Below, one piece after another: positions 19,701 through 26,375 of a stretch of 64,000 nucleotides of DNA. Source of the DNA: Paracidovorax konjaci (GTDB lineage Bacteria; Pseudomonadota; Gammaproteobacteria; Burkholderiales; Burkholderiaceae_C); assembly GCF_900112675.1 (NCBI RefSeq), contig NZ_FOMQ01000004.1, forward strand, positions 62,001-126,000, given 5' to 3'. Under the pieces are notes generated by a model. The model worked only from the letters and a program-made list of their open reading frames with translations, was not told the origin of the DNA and did not search any database. A program made the translations under genes and the position numbers. How positions within the stretch are numbered: position 1 is the first letter of the stretch; every line of letters starts with the position of its first letter.

Positions 19701-20120
19701 GCGGAAATTCTGCGTTCTCGTTTACGTCAATTGGATGGAGACACAGGTGGATACCATGTTGATCAACCTGAGTTAGTTCGAAAACAGTTGGAGTTGGTGA
19801 CTAGGAATAGATCGGAGAGCGAGTTTTTTTTGCAGCGCATCGCGGATTCAAATGCGTTGCCATCTCTTGAGTCGCCGGAGATACGCGCCCGAGCTTTGCG
19901 CTATACCCGTCTGATCTTAGCTAGCCAAGATCGATTGAAAGAGGCTGCGTTCTTGGAGGTTTCTCCCCATAACGAAACGGTGGTGTTCGCCTCTTTTGTC
20001 AAACCTTATATACAGGCTAAGGGGCTGTCATTGGAGCAACTGGGGGCCGCACTTGACGAGGTGTCCAAAGCCGCAGCGCTTCCTATTTCGAATACAACAC
20101 CTCTTTTGCCTGGAGCGTAA
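16770..20120 (+). CDS. Very large tyrosine-recombinase-like protein with Cys cluster (GmtZ- or TnpB-like)
   Basis: The 1116-residue protein has a recombinase catalytic domain in its middle: Arg near residue 593 (ETGLRGQSLQW), HSCRATYATL (His759, Arg762), LGHSNTVVTSVYQVP with the candidate nucleophile Tyr793. All key residues are present. Before it lie almost 600 residues that I do not recognise. After it, about residues 889-920, there is a Cys-rich patch (CPVGNQC then CGVCPLAAKC) likely to bind zinc, followed by a charged helical tail. The size and layout resemble the large integrase of gamma-mobile-trio islands and Tn554 TnpB, from memory. An ATG at 16755 would overlap the upstream stop; 16770 starts 4 bp after it. 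Codon use is AT-richer than the core genes. Confidence 0.82.
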   Translation: MQVNLSNQIVILKSDGLSEAIRCAKDKATKCTETNWQDVLPDVVGDLQVNAVVGKLWALAEVPSEFQASAALVLLELAIAGYMMLPAVGPSLFVTAPVTYKFELPPLLARIDAWVHQRTYKWRSKGNHLQLILATDYRVETKFALADFSRLHAWLIDENSVDGRSTLNSPAYGLLQAIEDADPAVLNRDERHSYILWRASNFDARMTLDEFVANPLNMSGMRVHGHGRERLELPEHVERRKVLEAQRKEKKRDSKAPSPFLMLLHSIARSDEPTSPEDYFAELGGGSNVKGFRPDLWIEEPVNYPGRESIDILSIGARWFTAFKAFLAKRRIDYETEKQVRGALHLLADYILLYLPWWLELHPDSNLKFPESPKDFLRYFYVDRTRFHSEDEKTLGALPKTLYELLPFRRPTPGSRNVSRLVWAQFFNIIATYFEDDENFVKRGMQNPIRIDFDNELAGRAGKTDKIPFAEDVYPFLVQYGQAVEAFGEFLQQEAYFRDRFKKIAFGVAGGYCTAEWGYVPIFWYRSRIHRVEWIPNIYLVSKRTLQSNSGSAAGIYVSGQRINVGRNRNFNVNFPHLTTVRLLLSLAETGLRGQSLQWLDRRTFDQFAPKIESLAILHGNPDRQNYHSLYINTDKTHEEWRNLISWRVRRSLLAEARFQESLVDQYGEVEVDYEDRAHSRFAPVLPIFRSDRSSKPISDSSYSSRWVDYLYGFQKFYNSKEGVDRSGSQDALVLLKERDEWEEGDAISDIFLAIHTPHSCRATYATLKDGELEISEIAEQLGHSNTVVTSVYQVPQLKRLQAKLKSIDEKMLSADTYDPVTPEILHTERPDSPVRAAFGKDREQAISDFGFVPGVALWSLSELDGDSTTLEILQHSPASMIQWHPTHVCPVGNQCPREVVANAGGMNRCGVCPLAAKCIDHLPAIEAKQRQLLERIRTNTVRQKQFEQSENAQLEIDALHREKSLDTKELLGWKLSAEILRSRLRQLDGDTGGYHVDQPELVRKQLELVTRNRSESEFFLQRIADSNALPSLESPEIRARALRYTRLILASQDRLKEAAFLEVSPHNETVVFASFVKPYIQAKGLSLEQLGAALDEVSKAAALPISNTTPLLPGA

Positions 20121-20124
20121 CAAA

Positions 20125-20739
20125 GTGGGTGTACCTAAGGGAATTGACAATTTCAAATCGCATCGGTCGGATAAGCAGAGTTTATTTGTGAGCCGTATCA
20201 AGGCTGAACTTGAAAAATTGGACCGGCGAAAAATCAAGTACGAAAACGCAAGAACACTTGTTGCGGACTTATCGGAAAGATTGGGAATTCATCGGACCAC
20301 TTTTGGTCGCAATCCAAAGTACGAAAAGCTTGTTATGGATTTTCTGGCTCGTCAGCCAGGAGCTTCAACATTTGTCGCGAACGAAGACGCAACACCAGAA
20401 CTTTTACGCGCCAAGCTTCTTGATGCAGATATGAATCTTGGCTTGCTCCAAGATCAAATGATTGAGCGTGAGAAGGCGGCCACAAAAGCTGCCTCTGCGA
20501 GTGCTGAGCCAGCGAAACTTTCGGTGAGTGAAGCTCATTTAGCGTACGCAGATACCGTATGGGCTATGCGTGCGGTCATAGACCGTGTCAACGCCGGTGG
20601 TGACCTGCTGGAGATTGATATGGATAAGGGTGAGATTCGCGATCTCGCATCCGCACCAGGTCGGCAAGTTATCGTGTCTGGTCCGCGACTACGGCCATTT
20701 CTAGATGCACTCCGACGATTGAAGGCTCAGGAGCAATGA
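20125..20739 (+). CDS. Small recombination-accessory protein (GmtX- or TnpC-like)
   Basis: The 204-residue protein has no enzyme motif I recognise. The N-terminus is basic and contains an HTH-like stretch (VADLSERLGIHRTTFGRNPKY). A central acidic and helical region follows (residues about 85-135), then a C-terminal part with DLLEIDMDKGEI. The GTG at 20125 is preceded by TGGAG nine bases upstream and starts 4 bp after the large recombinase stop; a second GTG two codons on is possible. Third position in recombinase-recombinase-small protein operons suggests a DNA-binding accessory that directs or controls strand exchange. That role is inference from context. Confidence 0.7.
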   Translation: MGVPKGIDNFKSHRSDKQSLFVSRIKAELEKLDRRKIKYENARTLVADLSERLGIHRTTFGRNPKYEKLVMDFLARQPGASTFVANEDATPELLRAKLLDADMNLGLLQDQMIEREKAATKAASASAEPAKLSVSEAHLAYADTVWAMRAVIDRVNAGGDLLEIDMDKGEIRDLASAPGRQVIVSGPRLRPFLDALRRLKAQEQ

Positions 20740-20761
20740 TCGACATCCGAGGGACGATGTG

Positions 20762-21199
20762 ATGGCCAATGGACAACAACGAGCAGAGGAGAACGTGCAA
20801 ACGTTCTTAACATGGGTAGCGAGCAAAACCGATGACGATTTTCGAGAGCTTGTCAGTCGCGGTGTGTTGTCACGAGTCGAGATCGCGAAGGAGTGCGGAT
20901 TTGGGAAGTCCGCACTTGATCAAAATGGTCGAATCAAAACGGCACTGCGCGAATTGGAGGATGAACTGCGCGTTAGGGCAATTCTTCCCCCCCTTTTGGA
21001 GGCAGATCCAAACAAGCCTTCGCCGGCGCTGCTCCGTGAAACAAGCGGGTTCCGCGCAGCAAAGGAGAGCGAAAGACTTCGCCGCCTTGAACAGGAGAAT
21101 GCGGCTCTGAAAGCCGAGGTTGCTGAACTAAAGCGTGTAGTTGAGCGATATGGGGTGCTGAGCGAAGCGTTAGCATTGACTGGAAGGATTCCCCGTTGA
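20762..21199 (+). CDS. Hypothetical coiled-coil protein of the element
   Basis: The 145-residue protein is not recognised by name. It has a helical N-terminal half containing SRVEIAKECGFGKSALDQNGR, which could be a helix-turn-helix. The C-terminal part is strongly charged, with SERLRRLEQENAALKAEVAEL, a leucine-zipper-like heptad pattern (about residues 100-130). This looks like a dimerising DNA-binding protein. A GAGGGA ribosome site precedes the ATG at 20762. Its stop codon overlaps the TTG start of the helicase gene (TTGA), so the two are probably translated together. Confidence 0.65.
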   Translation: MANGQQRAEENVQTFLTWVASKTDDDFRELVSRGVLSRVEIAKECGFGKSALDQNGRIKTALRELEDELRVRAILPPLLEADPNKPSPALLRETSGFRAAKESERLRRLEQENAALKAEVAELKRVVERYGVLSEALALTGRIPR

Positions 21200-23439
21200 G
21201 TGCCGGGCAAGTCTTGAGGGTTACGGCAGTTCGTAGCCAGAATCCTTTCGGGTACGGCGGCTGCATCTTCTCAGCAAAACCCATAAATGACCAAGGCCAG
21301 GTTCTTGACGCTAAGCGCTACTTAGTCGTGAAGGCGTCAGGCTTGGCACTTGGTGGCTCCAAGGTTGAGCCTGGTCAATGGTGGATGGTTTATGGCGAAT
21401 CGTCGACGCGGGTACTGGAAACCAATGGGTATCGCCTGCTTGAGACCCAGATCGAAGCCTCCAATGCGGTCCTTTTGCGACCGTCCGGCGAGTACATCGT
21501 CGCTTTTATGGGGGATAGCCCCTTATTCAAAGGTATTGGGCGAGTCAAAGCTCGCCAGCTGTGGGAGTCCCTCGGCGAAGAACTCTATTCACATTTGGAC
21601 TCAGGTAACGTCTCAGCGCTGTTAACAGTTTTAAATGCGGAGCGTGCAGCTCAGGTGATCGAGGCTTGGTCGCAGCATGGCGACAGTCGCACGTTGCAGT
21701 GGCTGCAAGCGCAAGGGCTCGAGCTATCAGTAGGGCGGAAAGTAATTCAGTTTTTTGGTAGCGAAACGGCTCAAAAATTGGAAGAAGATCCCTATCGGTT
21801 ACTGAGTTTCTGCTCGACATGGAAGCAGGCTGATACGTTGGCCCGCTCGCACTTCGACGTTGCCTTAGATGACCCTCGCCGCCTTCAGGCTGCCGTCGAA
21901 GAATCCTGCTATAGAGTTTTTGCCGCCGGGCATACTTCGATGAGTTCTTCCAAGCTCATGCAGGTATTGCAAGGTGTTCTAGGCTCGCAGACAAGCACGT
22001 TTCCTTGGCGCAGCCTTGTCCCTGTAGCACTCTCGCAAGGTCTAAATAATGGCAGTTTCATTGTCATTCAAGGTGGAGTGCAACCGTTAGGCGCGATGGT
22101 GATGGAGGCGCAGGTTGCGCAAGCAGTTGCCGATCGAGTGAAGAGCGATAGGCCAAGACTTCTTCTCGAGGGAGAGGTTGAAGAATCGCTTAGGGTGTAC
22201 GAAACGCGAGAAGGCTTAGAACTCAATCCTCAGCAACGTGAAGCAGTCCACCTTGTTGCTGCTAAACCCTTTGCACTCATTACAGGTGGCGCCGGCGTTG
22301 GTAAAACGACTGTTTTAAAAGCGGTTTATGAAATATATGATCGGGCTGGCGTTGGGGTCATCCAATTAGCTTTGGCAGGTCGGGCCGCTAAGCGAATGGC
22401 TGAAGCTACTGGTCGACCGGCGTCTACGATTGCGAACTTTTTGAGTAATTGGACGGCTGGTAGTTTTCACGAGCACTCTGCAGTGGTCGTCGACGAAGCC
22501 AGCATGGTCGACATCATTACGATGAGCCGGCTTTGCCAACTTCTAGGGCGCGCGCCTCGCCTGGTACTCGTCGGTGATCCCGCTCAGTTGATGCCAGTTG
22601 GCCCGGGCTTGGTGCTCCACGCCCTTATGAAGGTTGATCGGATTCCGCTGGTTCAGCTTACTGTGGTGAAGAGATATGGGAGTGATATTGCGGCAGCAGC
22701 TACCGCAATTCGTGACGGGCAGTGGCCAAAGCTGGCCTCCAACTCCGAAGCTGCGATCGGATTTATTCCCTGTGTCACCGGTTCCACGGCTACCGACGGC
22801 CAACGGATCGCCGACATCGTTTTGAAGCTCTACCGCATGGATCAGGAAGGCACTCAAGTTCTGTGCGCACGACGCAATGGTGAGGACGGAGCGACTACCC
22901 TCAACAATCGTTGTCAGGCGGAACTCACTGCTGGAAGGAAGGCGGTTCAGGTTTGGGATAGCAACCATGAGGCATTTGCCCTAGTGGGCCTAAACCTCGG
23001 AGACCCTGTCTTGTGTACACGAAACTTGTGGGATCGCGGCTTGCAAAACGGATCCTTGGGAGTCATCGCGCAGGTCGAAAGCGAGCCAAGATTGCTTGTT
23101 GGTGAACACGGGGTCGAGTCCGGTTACGCTCTTGCTTGGGTGGATTGGGATGATGGTGTTCGTCGGCCTGTGGTCGAGGACATGTTGGACGACTTAGAGC
23201 TTGGTTTTGCCATCACTGTGCACAAAGCGCAAGGTTCTCAGTGGCCTCGTGTCATTGTTCCGCTCACGGGCCATCAACTGCTGGATCGCACACTCGTCTA
23301 CACGGCAGTCACGCGTGCGCAGAAACAGGTGCTTCTGGTCGGTGACGAAGCTGCAGCCAAAGCAGCTGTTGAAGCAGCACCTCGCGCACAAGCTCGCCAA
23401 GTTCGTCTAGATTTGCTTCTGGCGGAGGCTTTGGCGTAG
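21196..23439 (+). CDS. RecD2/TraA-type superfamily 1 DNA helicase
   Basis: The 747-residue helicase shows all main SF1B motifs: Walker A GGAGVGKTT (Gly364-Thr371 region), Walker B VVVDEASMVD, motif III LVGDPAQLMPVGPG, motif V ITVHKAQGSQWPRVIV and motif VI YTAVTRAQKQVLLVG. The first 330 residues carry a RecD2-like N-terminal domain with GIGRVKARQLWE, a helix-hairpin-helix. The start is a TTG overlapping the previous stop, with GGAAGGA upstream. RecD2 helicases unwind 5' to 3'. In a tyrosine-recombinase element this protein may process excised or replicating DNA; that role is inferred. The gene ends 82 bp before the second tmRNA. Confidence 0.88.
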   Translation: MSAGQVLRVTAVRSQNPFGYGGCIFSAKPINDQGQVLDAKRYLVVKASGLALGGSKVEPGQWWMVYGESSTRVLETNGYRLLETQIEASNAVLLRPSGEYIVAFMGDSPLFKGIGRVKARQLWESLGEELYSHLDSGNVSALLTVLNAERAAQVIEAWSQHGDSRTLQWLQAQGLELSVGRKVIQFFGSETAQKLEEDPYRLLSFCSTWKQADTLARSHFDVALDDPRRLQAAVEESCYRVFAAGHTSMSSSKLMQVLQGVLGSQTSTFPWRSLVPVALSQGLNNGSFIVIQGGVQPLGAMVMEAQVAQAVADRVKSDRPRLLLEGEVEESLRVYETREGLELNPQQREAVHLVAAKPFALITGGAGVGKTTVLKAVYEIYDRAGVGVIQLALAGRAAKRMAEATGRPASTIANFLSNWTAGSFHEHSAVVVDEASMVDIITMSRLCQLLGRAPRLVLVGDPAQLMPVGPGLVLHALMKVDRIPLVQLTVVKRYGSDIAAAATAIRDGQWPKLASNSEAAIGFIPCVTGSTATDGQRIADIVLKLYRMDQEGTQVLCARRNGEDGATTLNNRCQAELTAGRKAVQVWDSNHEAFALVGLNLGDPVLCTRNLWDRGLQNGSLGVIAQVESEPRLLVGEHGVESGYALAWVDWDDGVRRPVVEDMLDDLELGFAITVHKAQGSQWPRVIVPLTGHQLLDRTLVYTAVTRAQKQVLLVGDEAAAKAAVEAAPRAQARQVRLDLLLAEALA

Positions 23440-23490
23440 GACGGTAGGGCTATCGGTGATGAGGTTCCTGCGGAACTCCTTGCCAAGCGG

Positions 23491-23496
23491 TACAAT
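23491..23496 (+). promoter_or_regulatory. Candidate -10 box for ssrA copy 2
   Basis: TACAAT lies 25 bp upstream of the mature tmRNA 5' end. No good -35 was found at the standard distance. A precursor leader of around 18 nt removed by RNase P would fit. Confidence 0.35.
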
Positions 23497-23521
23497 CGGA
23501 ACCTTGCACCAAGCATCTTAT

Positions 23522-23895
23522 GGGGGTGAATTGGTTTCGACGTGGGTTCGGACGCGTTTCAGGGCATGCCGAGGTTCTGTCACCTCGTAAAACAGCAGAA
23601 AAAAACTAACTGCAAACGACGAACGTTTCGCACTCGCCGCTTAAACACCGGTGAGCCTCACAACAGCAGGCCGATGGGCTGGGCAAGGGGGTCGAAAGAC
23701 TTCCAGGCTGTGAGGGAATTTACATCGGCTGGTCATGCGTCGGGCACCTTGGCGTATGACGAGATCTAAGGATGCTGGCTTCCTGGGTAGCGTGCCACTG
23801 CGCGATCTTGGAGGCGAGACTCAAATCAGACGGCTAAGCATGTAGAACTGGGCGAAGAAGGCTTGCGGACGCGGGTTCAAACCCCGCCACCTCCA
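23522..23895 (+). ncRNA. ssrA: tmRNA, copy 2, complete
   Basis: tmRNA rescues stalled ribosomes and tags nascent proteins for proteolysis, with SmpB. This copy is complete: the 5' acceptor strand GGGGGTG at 23522 pairs with CACCTCC at 23888-23894 (one G-U), the discriminator is A at 23895, and the T arm GCGGGTTCAAACCCCGC is intact. The tag frame 23612-23644 encodes ANDERFALAA, identical to copy 1 at DNA level, while the pseudoknot regions differ at many positions. CCA is not encoded and would be added. It lies at the right end of the element, followed by a hairpin terminator, and is the only ssrA in the window able to work. Confidence 0.93.
23857..23878 (+). repeat. Right attachment core in tmRNA copy 2
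   Basis: Identical 22 bp to 15159-15180, lying in the T arm of the intact tmRNA. Right of it the tmRNA 3' end is completed normally (AAACCCCGCCACCTCCA). Confidence 0.8.
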
Positions 23896-23910
23896 TACCC
23901 ATTGTTGATT

Positions 23911-23940
23911 GAAGCCCGCCTCGTGCGGGCTTCGTCTTTA
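23911..23940 (+). terminator. Terminator of ssrA copy 2
   Basis: A perfect stem GAAGCCCGC CTCGT GCGGGCTTC is followed by a weak U tract (GTCTTTATTG), 15 bp after the tmRNA end. Confidence 0.75.
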
Positions 23941-24152
23941 TTGCTTTGGCACACATAGCGATGCTTGCCAGTTGGCTCGGAATTAGCGTCTTTGCATGAC
24001 TTCCAGCGGTGTGTCCAATGCTGCGACCGCCTGTGGCGCCCACGCGCTGTGCGGCGATCCGATCGACCACAGAGCGCAACTTGGTGCATTTGTTATTCAA
24101 CTCCCAGGGCGAGCGGGGCCCTGCCTGCCTGATATCGATCCATCCGTCTGCT

Positions 24153-24160
24153 GCCGGCCT
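24153..24160. repeat. Target-site duplication, left of IS66-family element
   Basis: GCCGGCCT is repeated exactly at 25794-25801, immediately outside both terminal inverted repeats. An 8-bp duplication is the length expected for the IS66 family. Confidence 0.85.
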
Positions 24161-24203
24161 GTAAGCGGACAGTCTGCCCACCTTGACGACCGACCCGATG
24201 GGG

Positions 24204-24926
24204 TCAGCTGGCTGCCCGCCAGTGATGCGGAAGGAGCTCGTCGATGCGACTGTTCAACTGCGTGGGCAATCTCGTGAGGACGTCCTTGAGGTAGGCCCAA
24301 GGATCATGTCCGTTGAGCTTGGCCGACTGCACCAGGCTCATCACGACGGCAGCGCGCTGCCCAGCGAGTTCACTTCCACAGAAGAGCCATGCTTTTCTGC
24401 CCATGGCCCAGGGACGAATCAGGTTTTCGCAATGGTTGTTGTCTAGCGGCACGTCGCCGTCGACCAGGTGGCGCGTGAGCGCGGCCCACGCGTTGAGGCT
24501 GTAGTTCAACGCCTTGGCCGTGGCGCTGCCATCTGGCACCCGGGAGCGCTCCAGCTGCAGCCAGGCATGCAACTGCTCCCACATCGGCTTTGTGATGGCC
24601 TGCCGGCTGTCCAGCCGTGCCTCGCAAGGAAGTGCGGCAAGCTCGCGTTCGACCCGGTAGATCTGTGCGATGCGCTGTAGGGCTTCAGTGGCGACAGCGC
24701 TGCGCCCACCCTCGCGCAGCAACTCGTCGAACTTGCGCCTGGCGTGTGCAAGGCAGCCCGCAGCGATGCGCTCAGGCTCAGCGCCGATCACGCTGTCGTA
24801 GGCTTTGTATTCGTCGCGCACCAAGGTACCGCGCCAGCGGCTGCGTTCGTCTCCATCGCCGCCGAGGAACGCAGTCGGGTACTGTGCACCTCGCCCCACG
24901 CAGAAGTCATAGACCACACCTGGCAC
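24204..24926 (-). pseudogene. tnpC: IS66 TnpC transposase, N-terminal half deleted
   Basis: The remaining 240 or so codons match the C-terminal part of the IS66 DDE transposase: VVYDFCVGRGAQYP, the LVRDEYKAYDSV catalytic Asp segment, CLAHARRKFDELL, and NHCENLIRPWAMGRKAWLFCGS with the final catalytic Glu. The closing IS66 C-terminal piece is PWAYLKDVLTRLP. The open frame continues upstream to the tnpB stop without the coiled-coil, zinc-finger and first catalytic regions, so about half the protein is gone. It cannot be active. Confidence 0.88.
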
Positions 24927-24984
24927 CGCATCGAAGGCACCTCTGGGAGTTGCGATGTTGGCAACGCCCTCGCAAGCCGGTGTT

Positions 24985-25326
24985 TTACAGGCGCGTGATC
25001 GCGCTCATCTCGTGCAAACGCTGCCAGGGCAGACCCACCACGAGTGCGTCGAACTGCGCATGACTGAGCGCCATCGGCCCTGCTGCTGCTTCTATCTCTC
25101 GGGGCCACACGAAGCGGCCGGCGTTGAGCCGTCTTGCAGCACACCACACGCCGAAACCGTCATGCACAAGCATCTTGATGCGCGTGGCTCGGGCGTTGGC
25201 AAACAGGTAGCCGTGATGGGCATGGGTGCTGCCGAGCGCATGGACCACATGGGCAAGCAAACGCTCGGTGCCCGAGCGCATGTCCACCGGCGCCGCACAC
25301 AACCACAGCGCGTCAATGCGGATCAT
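24985..25326 (-). CDS. tnpB: IS66-family accessory protein TnpB
   Basis: The 113-residue TnpB (IS66 Orf2) is required for transposition of this family, though its biochemical role is unclear. It begins MIRIDALWLCAAPVDMRSG and has the conserved LFANARATRIKMLVHDGFGVW and GRFVWPRE motifs. The start overlaps the tnpA stop as ATGA, which indicates coupled translation. It appears complete. The product has no known action without tnpC. Confidence 0.9.
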   Translation of the reverse strand: MIRIDALWLCAAPVDMRSGTERLLAHVVHALGSTHAHHGYLFANARATRIKMLVHDGFGVWCAARRLNAGRFVWPREIEAAAGPMALSHAQFDALVVGLPWQRLHEMSAITRL

Positions 25327-25712
25327 CGCAAGACCTCGCGCAGCCACGCTGCGCAGTCCGCTGCGGCGCTGACCGGCCACGTCACGCTGATGCCCAATGC
25401 GCCGCGTTTGAACTCGAGCGTGATCATCTCCGGCGTAGGGCTGGGAGAACTCTCCGGCGGGGCAGGCGCCGGTGGCACTGCCAGCGGAACGGTCAACTCG
25501 ATGAAGCGGGGCGCTTCGGCAATCCCCATGGAGGCCACGCCTGGAGTCTTCGGCGCGCCGCGGCCGCGGCGCCACTGATGCACCAGGTTGTCGTTCAGCT
25601 TGAATGCGAGGGCCACCGCAGCAACCGACGCTCCGGGCTCGGCGCACGCTGCCAGGACTTGGGCCTTGAAGGCTGCGCTGTGACGGCGCCGTTGCTTCGG
25701 ATTGACTTGCAT
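25323..25712 (-). CDS. tnpA: IS66-family TnpA (Orf1) DNA-binding protein
   Basis: The 129-residue protein starts MQVNPKQRRRHSAAFKAQVL and has a helix-turn-helix (SVAAVALAFKLNDNLVHQWRR) typical of IS66 Orf1 and IS3 OrfA. A Pro-rich linker and the C-terminal motif GVSVTWP-like (GISVTWPVSAAADCAAWLRE) follow. It is intact and first in the element's operon, 55 bp from the inner end of the right inverted repeat. Confidence 0.9.
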   Translation of the reverse strand: MQVNPKQRRRHSAAFKAQVLAACAEPGASVAAVALAFKLNDNLVHQWRRGRGAPKTPGVASMGIAEAPRFIELTVPLAVPPAPAPPESSPSPTPEMITLEFKRGALGISVTWPVSAAADCAAWLREVLR

Positions 25713-25793
25713 TTTGCTGTCCAGCTAACTTAGGTGGACAGCATGGTCTATGCCTTAGCCTGCAGTCTCAAGATGGTTCGACTGGCCGCTTAC

Positions 25794-25801
25794 GCCGGCC
25801 T
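25794..25801. repeat. Target-site duplication, right of IS66-family element
   Basis: GCCGGCCT, exact copy of 24153-24160. Joining the two sides restores an unbroken sequence with no obvious gene at the insertion point. Confidence 0.85.
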
Positions 25802-26036
25802 GGCCGAGTCCAGAGGTGCTCCGTCAGGCCTCTCCAGTGCTGGCCGGGCTTGGCGTAGTACCGCCTATGCCTCTTAGGAATCAGGGCGGTAGAAGGGGAA
25901 GTGCCCGAATTCTGTTGAGGATTGAGGTGGGTTTCGTGGACATGGCCGCCACTGCCTTCCATACGAACCGCAGCAGATGTTGCTGCTGACAGAGGCGATC
26001 CAGGACTGGTTGATCGTGCAAGAGATATTCAAAACT

Positions 26037-26282
26037 CTATAAGCCGGCTTGAATGAAGAGTTCGGCGGCCGTCATTTGCATAGATGTCGAAATTCTCAGG
26101 AGGGAGACGATCCCCGGGTTTTGAGCTCCGCGTTCAATGCTGCTCATATAGGAGCGATCTATTGCAGCGCGGTGCGCAAGCTCTTCCTGCGAAATTCCTC
26201 GACTTTTTCTGGCTGATCTGATGGCGGCTCCCAGCGCTATTAACGCTGGCTCGTTGGCATGTCGTGGAGAGGCAATTGGCAT
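26037..26282 (-). CDS. Small XRE-family transcriptional regulator
   Basis: The 81-residue protein is almost entirely a Cro/C1-type helix-turn-helix: IRSARKSRGISQEELAHRAAIDRSYMSSIERG, with AQNPGIVSLLRISTSMQMTAAELF after it. It resembles small controller proteins of restriction-modification systems and phage-type antitoxins. The start codon lies inside a perfect 16-bp palindrome, and there is no Shine-Dalgarno sequence, so the mRNA may be leaderless, as in several controller proteins. No restriction-modification or toxin partner is recognisable next to it; the divergent open frame at 26376 is the only candidate. The family is certain, the role is not. Confidence 0.8.
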   Translation of the reverse strand: MPIASPRHANEPALIALGAAIRSARKSRGISQEELAHRAAIDRSYMSSIERGAQNPGIVSLLRISTSMQMTAAELFIQAGL

Positions 26283-26310
26283 ATGCCAATGCTTGATTTA
26301 TGATGCCAAT
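26275..26310. promoter_or_regulatory. Probable operator of the XRE regulator
   Basis: The perfect palindrome ATTGGCATATGCCAAT (26275-26290) covers the regulator's start codon. A further half site ATGCCAAT occurs at 26303-26310. Spacing and symmetry fit autoregulation by a small HTH dimer. Confidence 0.6.
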
Positions 26311-26375
26311 TACACCACGGACGATCTTCCACATAAACGATCGTAGTTCATGACATTTGATGAGACTGATTTCTA

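Larger units (their letters stand above)
15181..23878 (+). mobile_element. tmRNA-integrated element with recombinase trio, RecD-like helicase and its own ssrA
   Basis: About 8.7 kb is bounded by identical 22-bp cores in two tmRNA genes. It holds one rightward operon of five genes (15314-23439) with overlapping or near-overlapping ends, and then a complete tmRNA gene at the right end. Base composition is clearly lower in GC than the flanking core genes, especially between 16.7 and 20 kb. Three of the five gene positions resemble the arrangement of gamma-mobile-trio islands or Tn554-type elements (recombinase, large recombinase, small protein); this comparison is from memory and unverified. There is no resistance, toxin or defence cargo visible. 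Whether copy 2 arrived with this element or by an earlier event is unresolved. Confidence 0.78.
24161..25793 (-). mobile_element. IS66-family insertion sequence, internally deleted (1633 bp)
   Basis: The left end begins GTAAGCGGACAGTC and the right end, read inward, GTAAGCGGCCAGTC; the imperfect inverted repeats extend about 26 bp. Both begin GTAAGCG, as is usual for IS66 relatives. An exact 8-bp duplication flanks the element. Inside are tnpA and tnpB intact and only the C-terminal half of tnpC. A full element of this family is about 2.4-2.6 kb, so roughly 0.8 kb is missing. It is probably immobile on its own, but its ends could be mobilised in trans. Confidence 0.88.

Noticed and set aside
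25794-25861. Imperfect inverted repeat right of the IS66 element, considered as an integron attC site
   Set aside because: No GTTRRRY/RYYYAAC pair at the ends; part of it is the target duplication.
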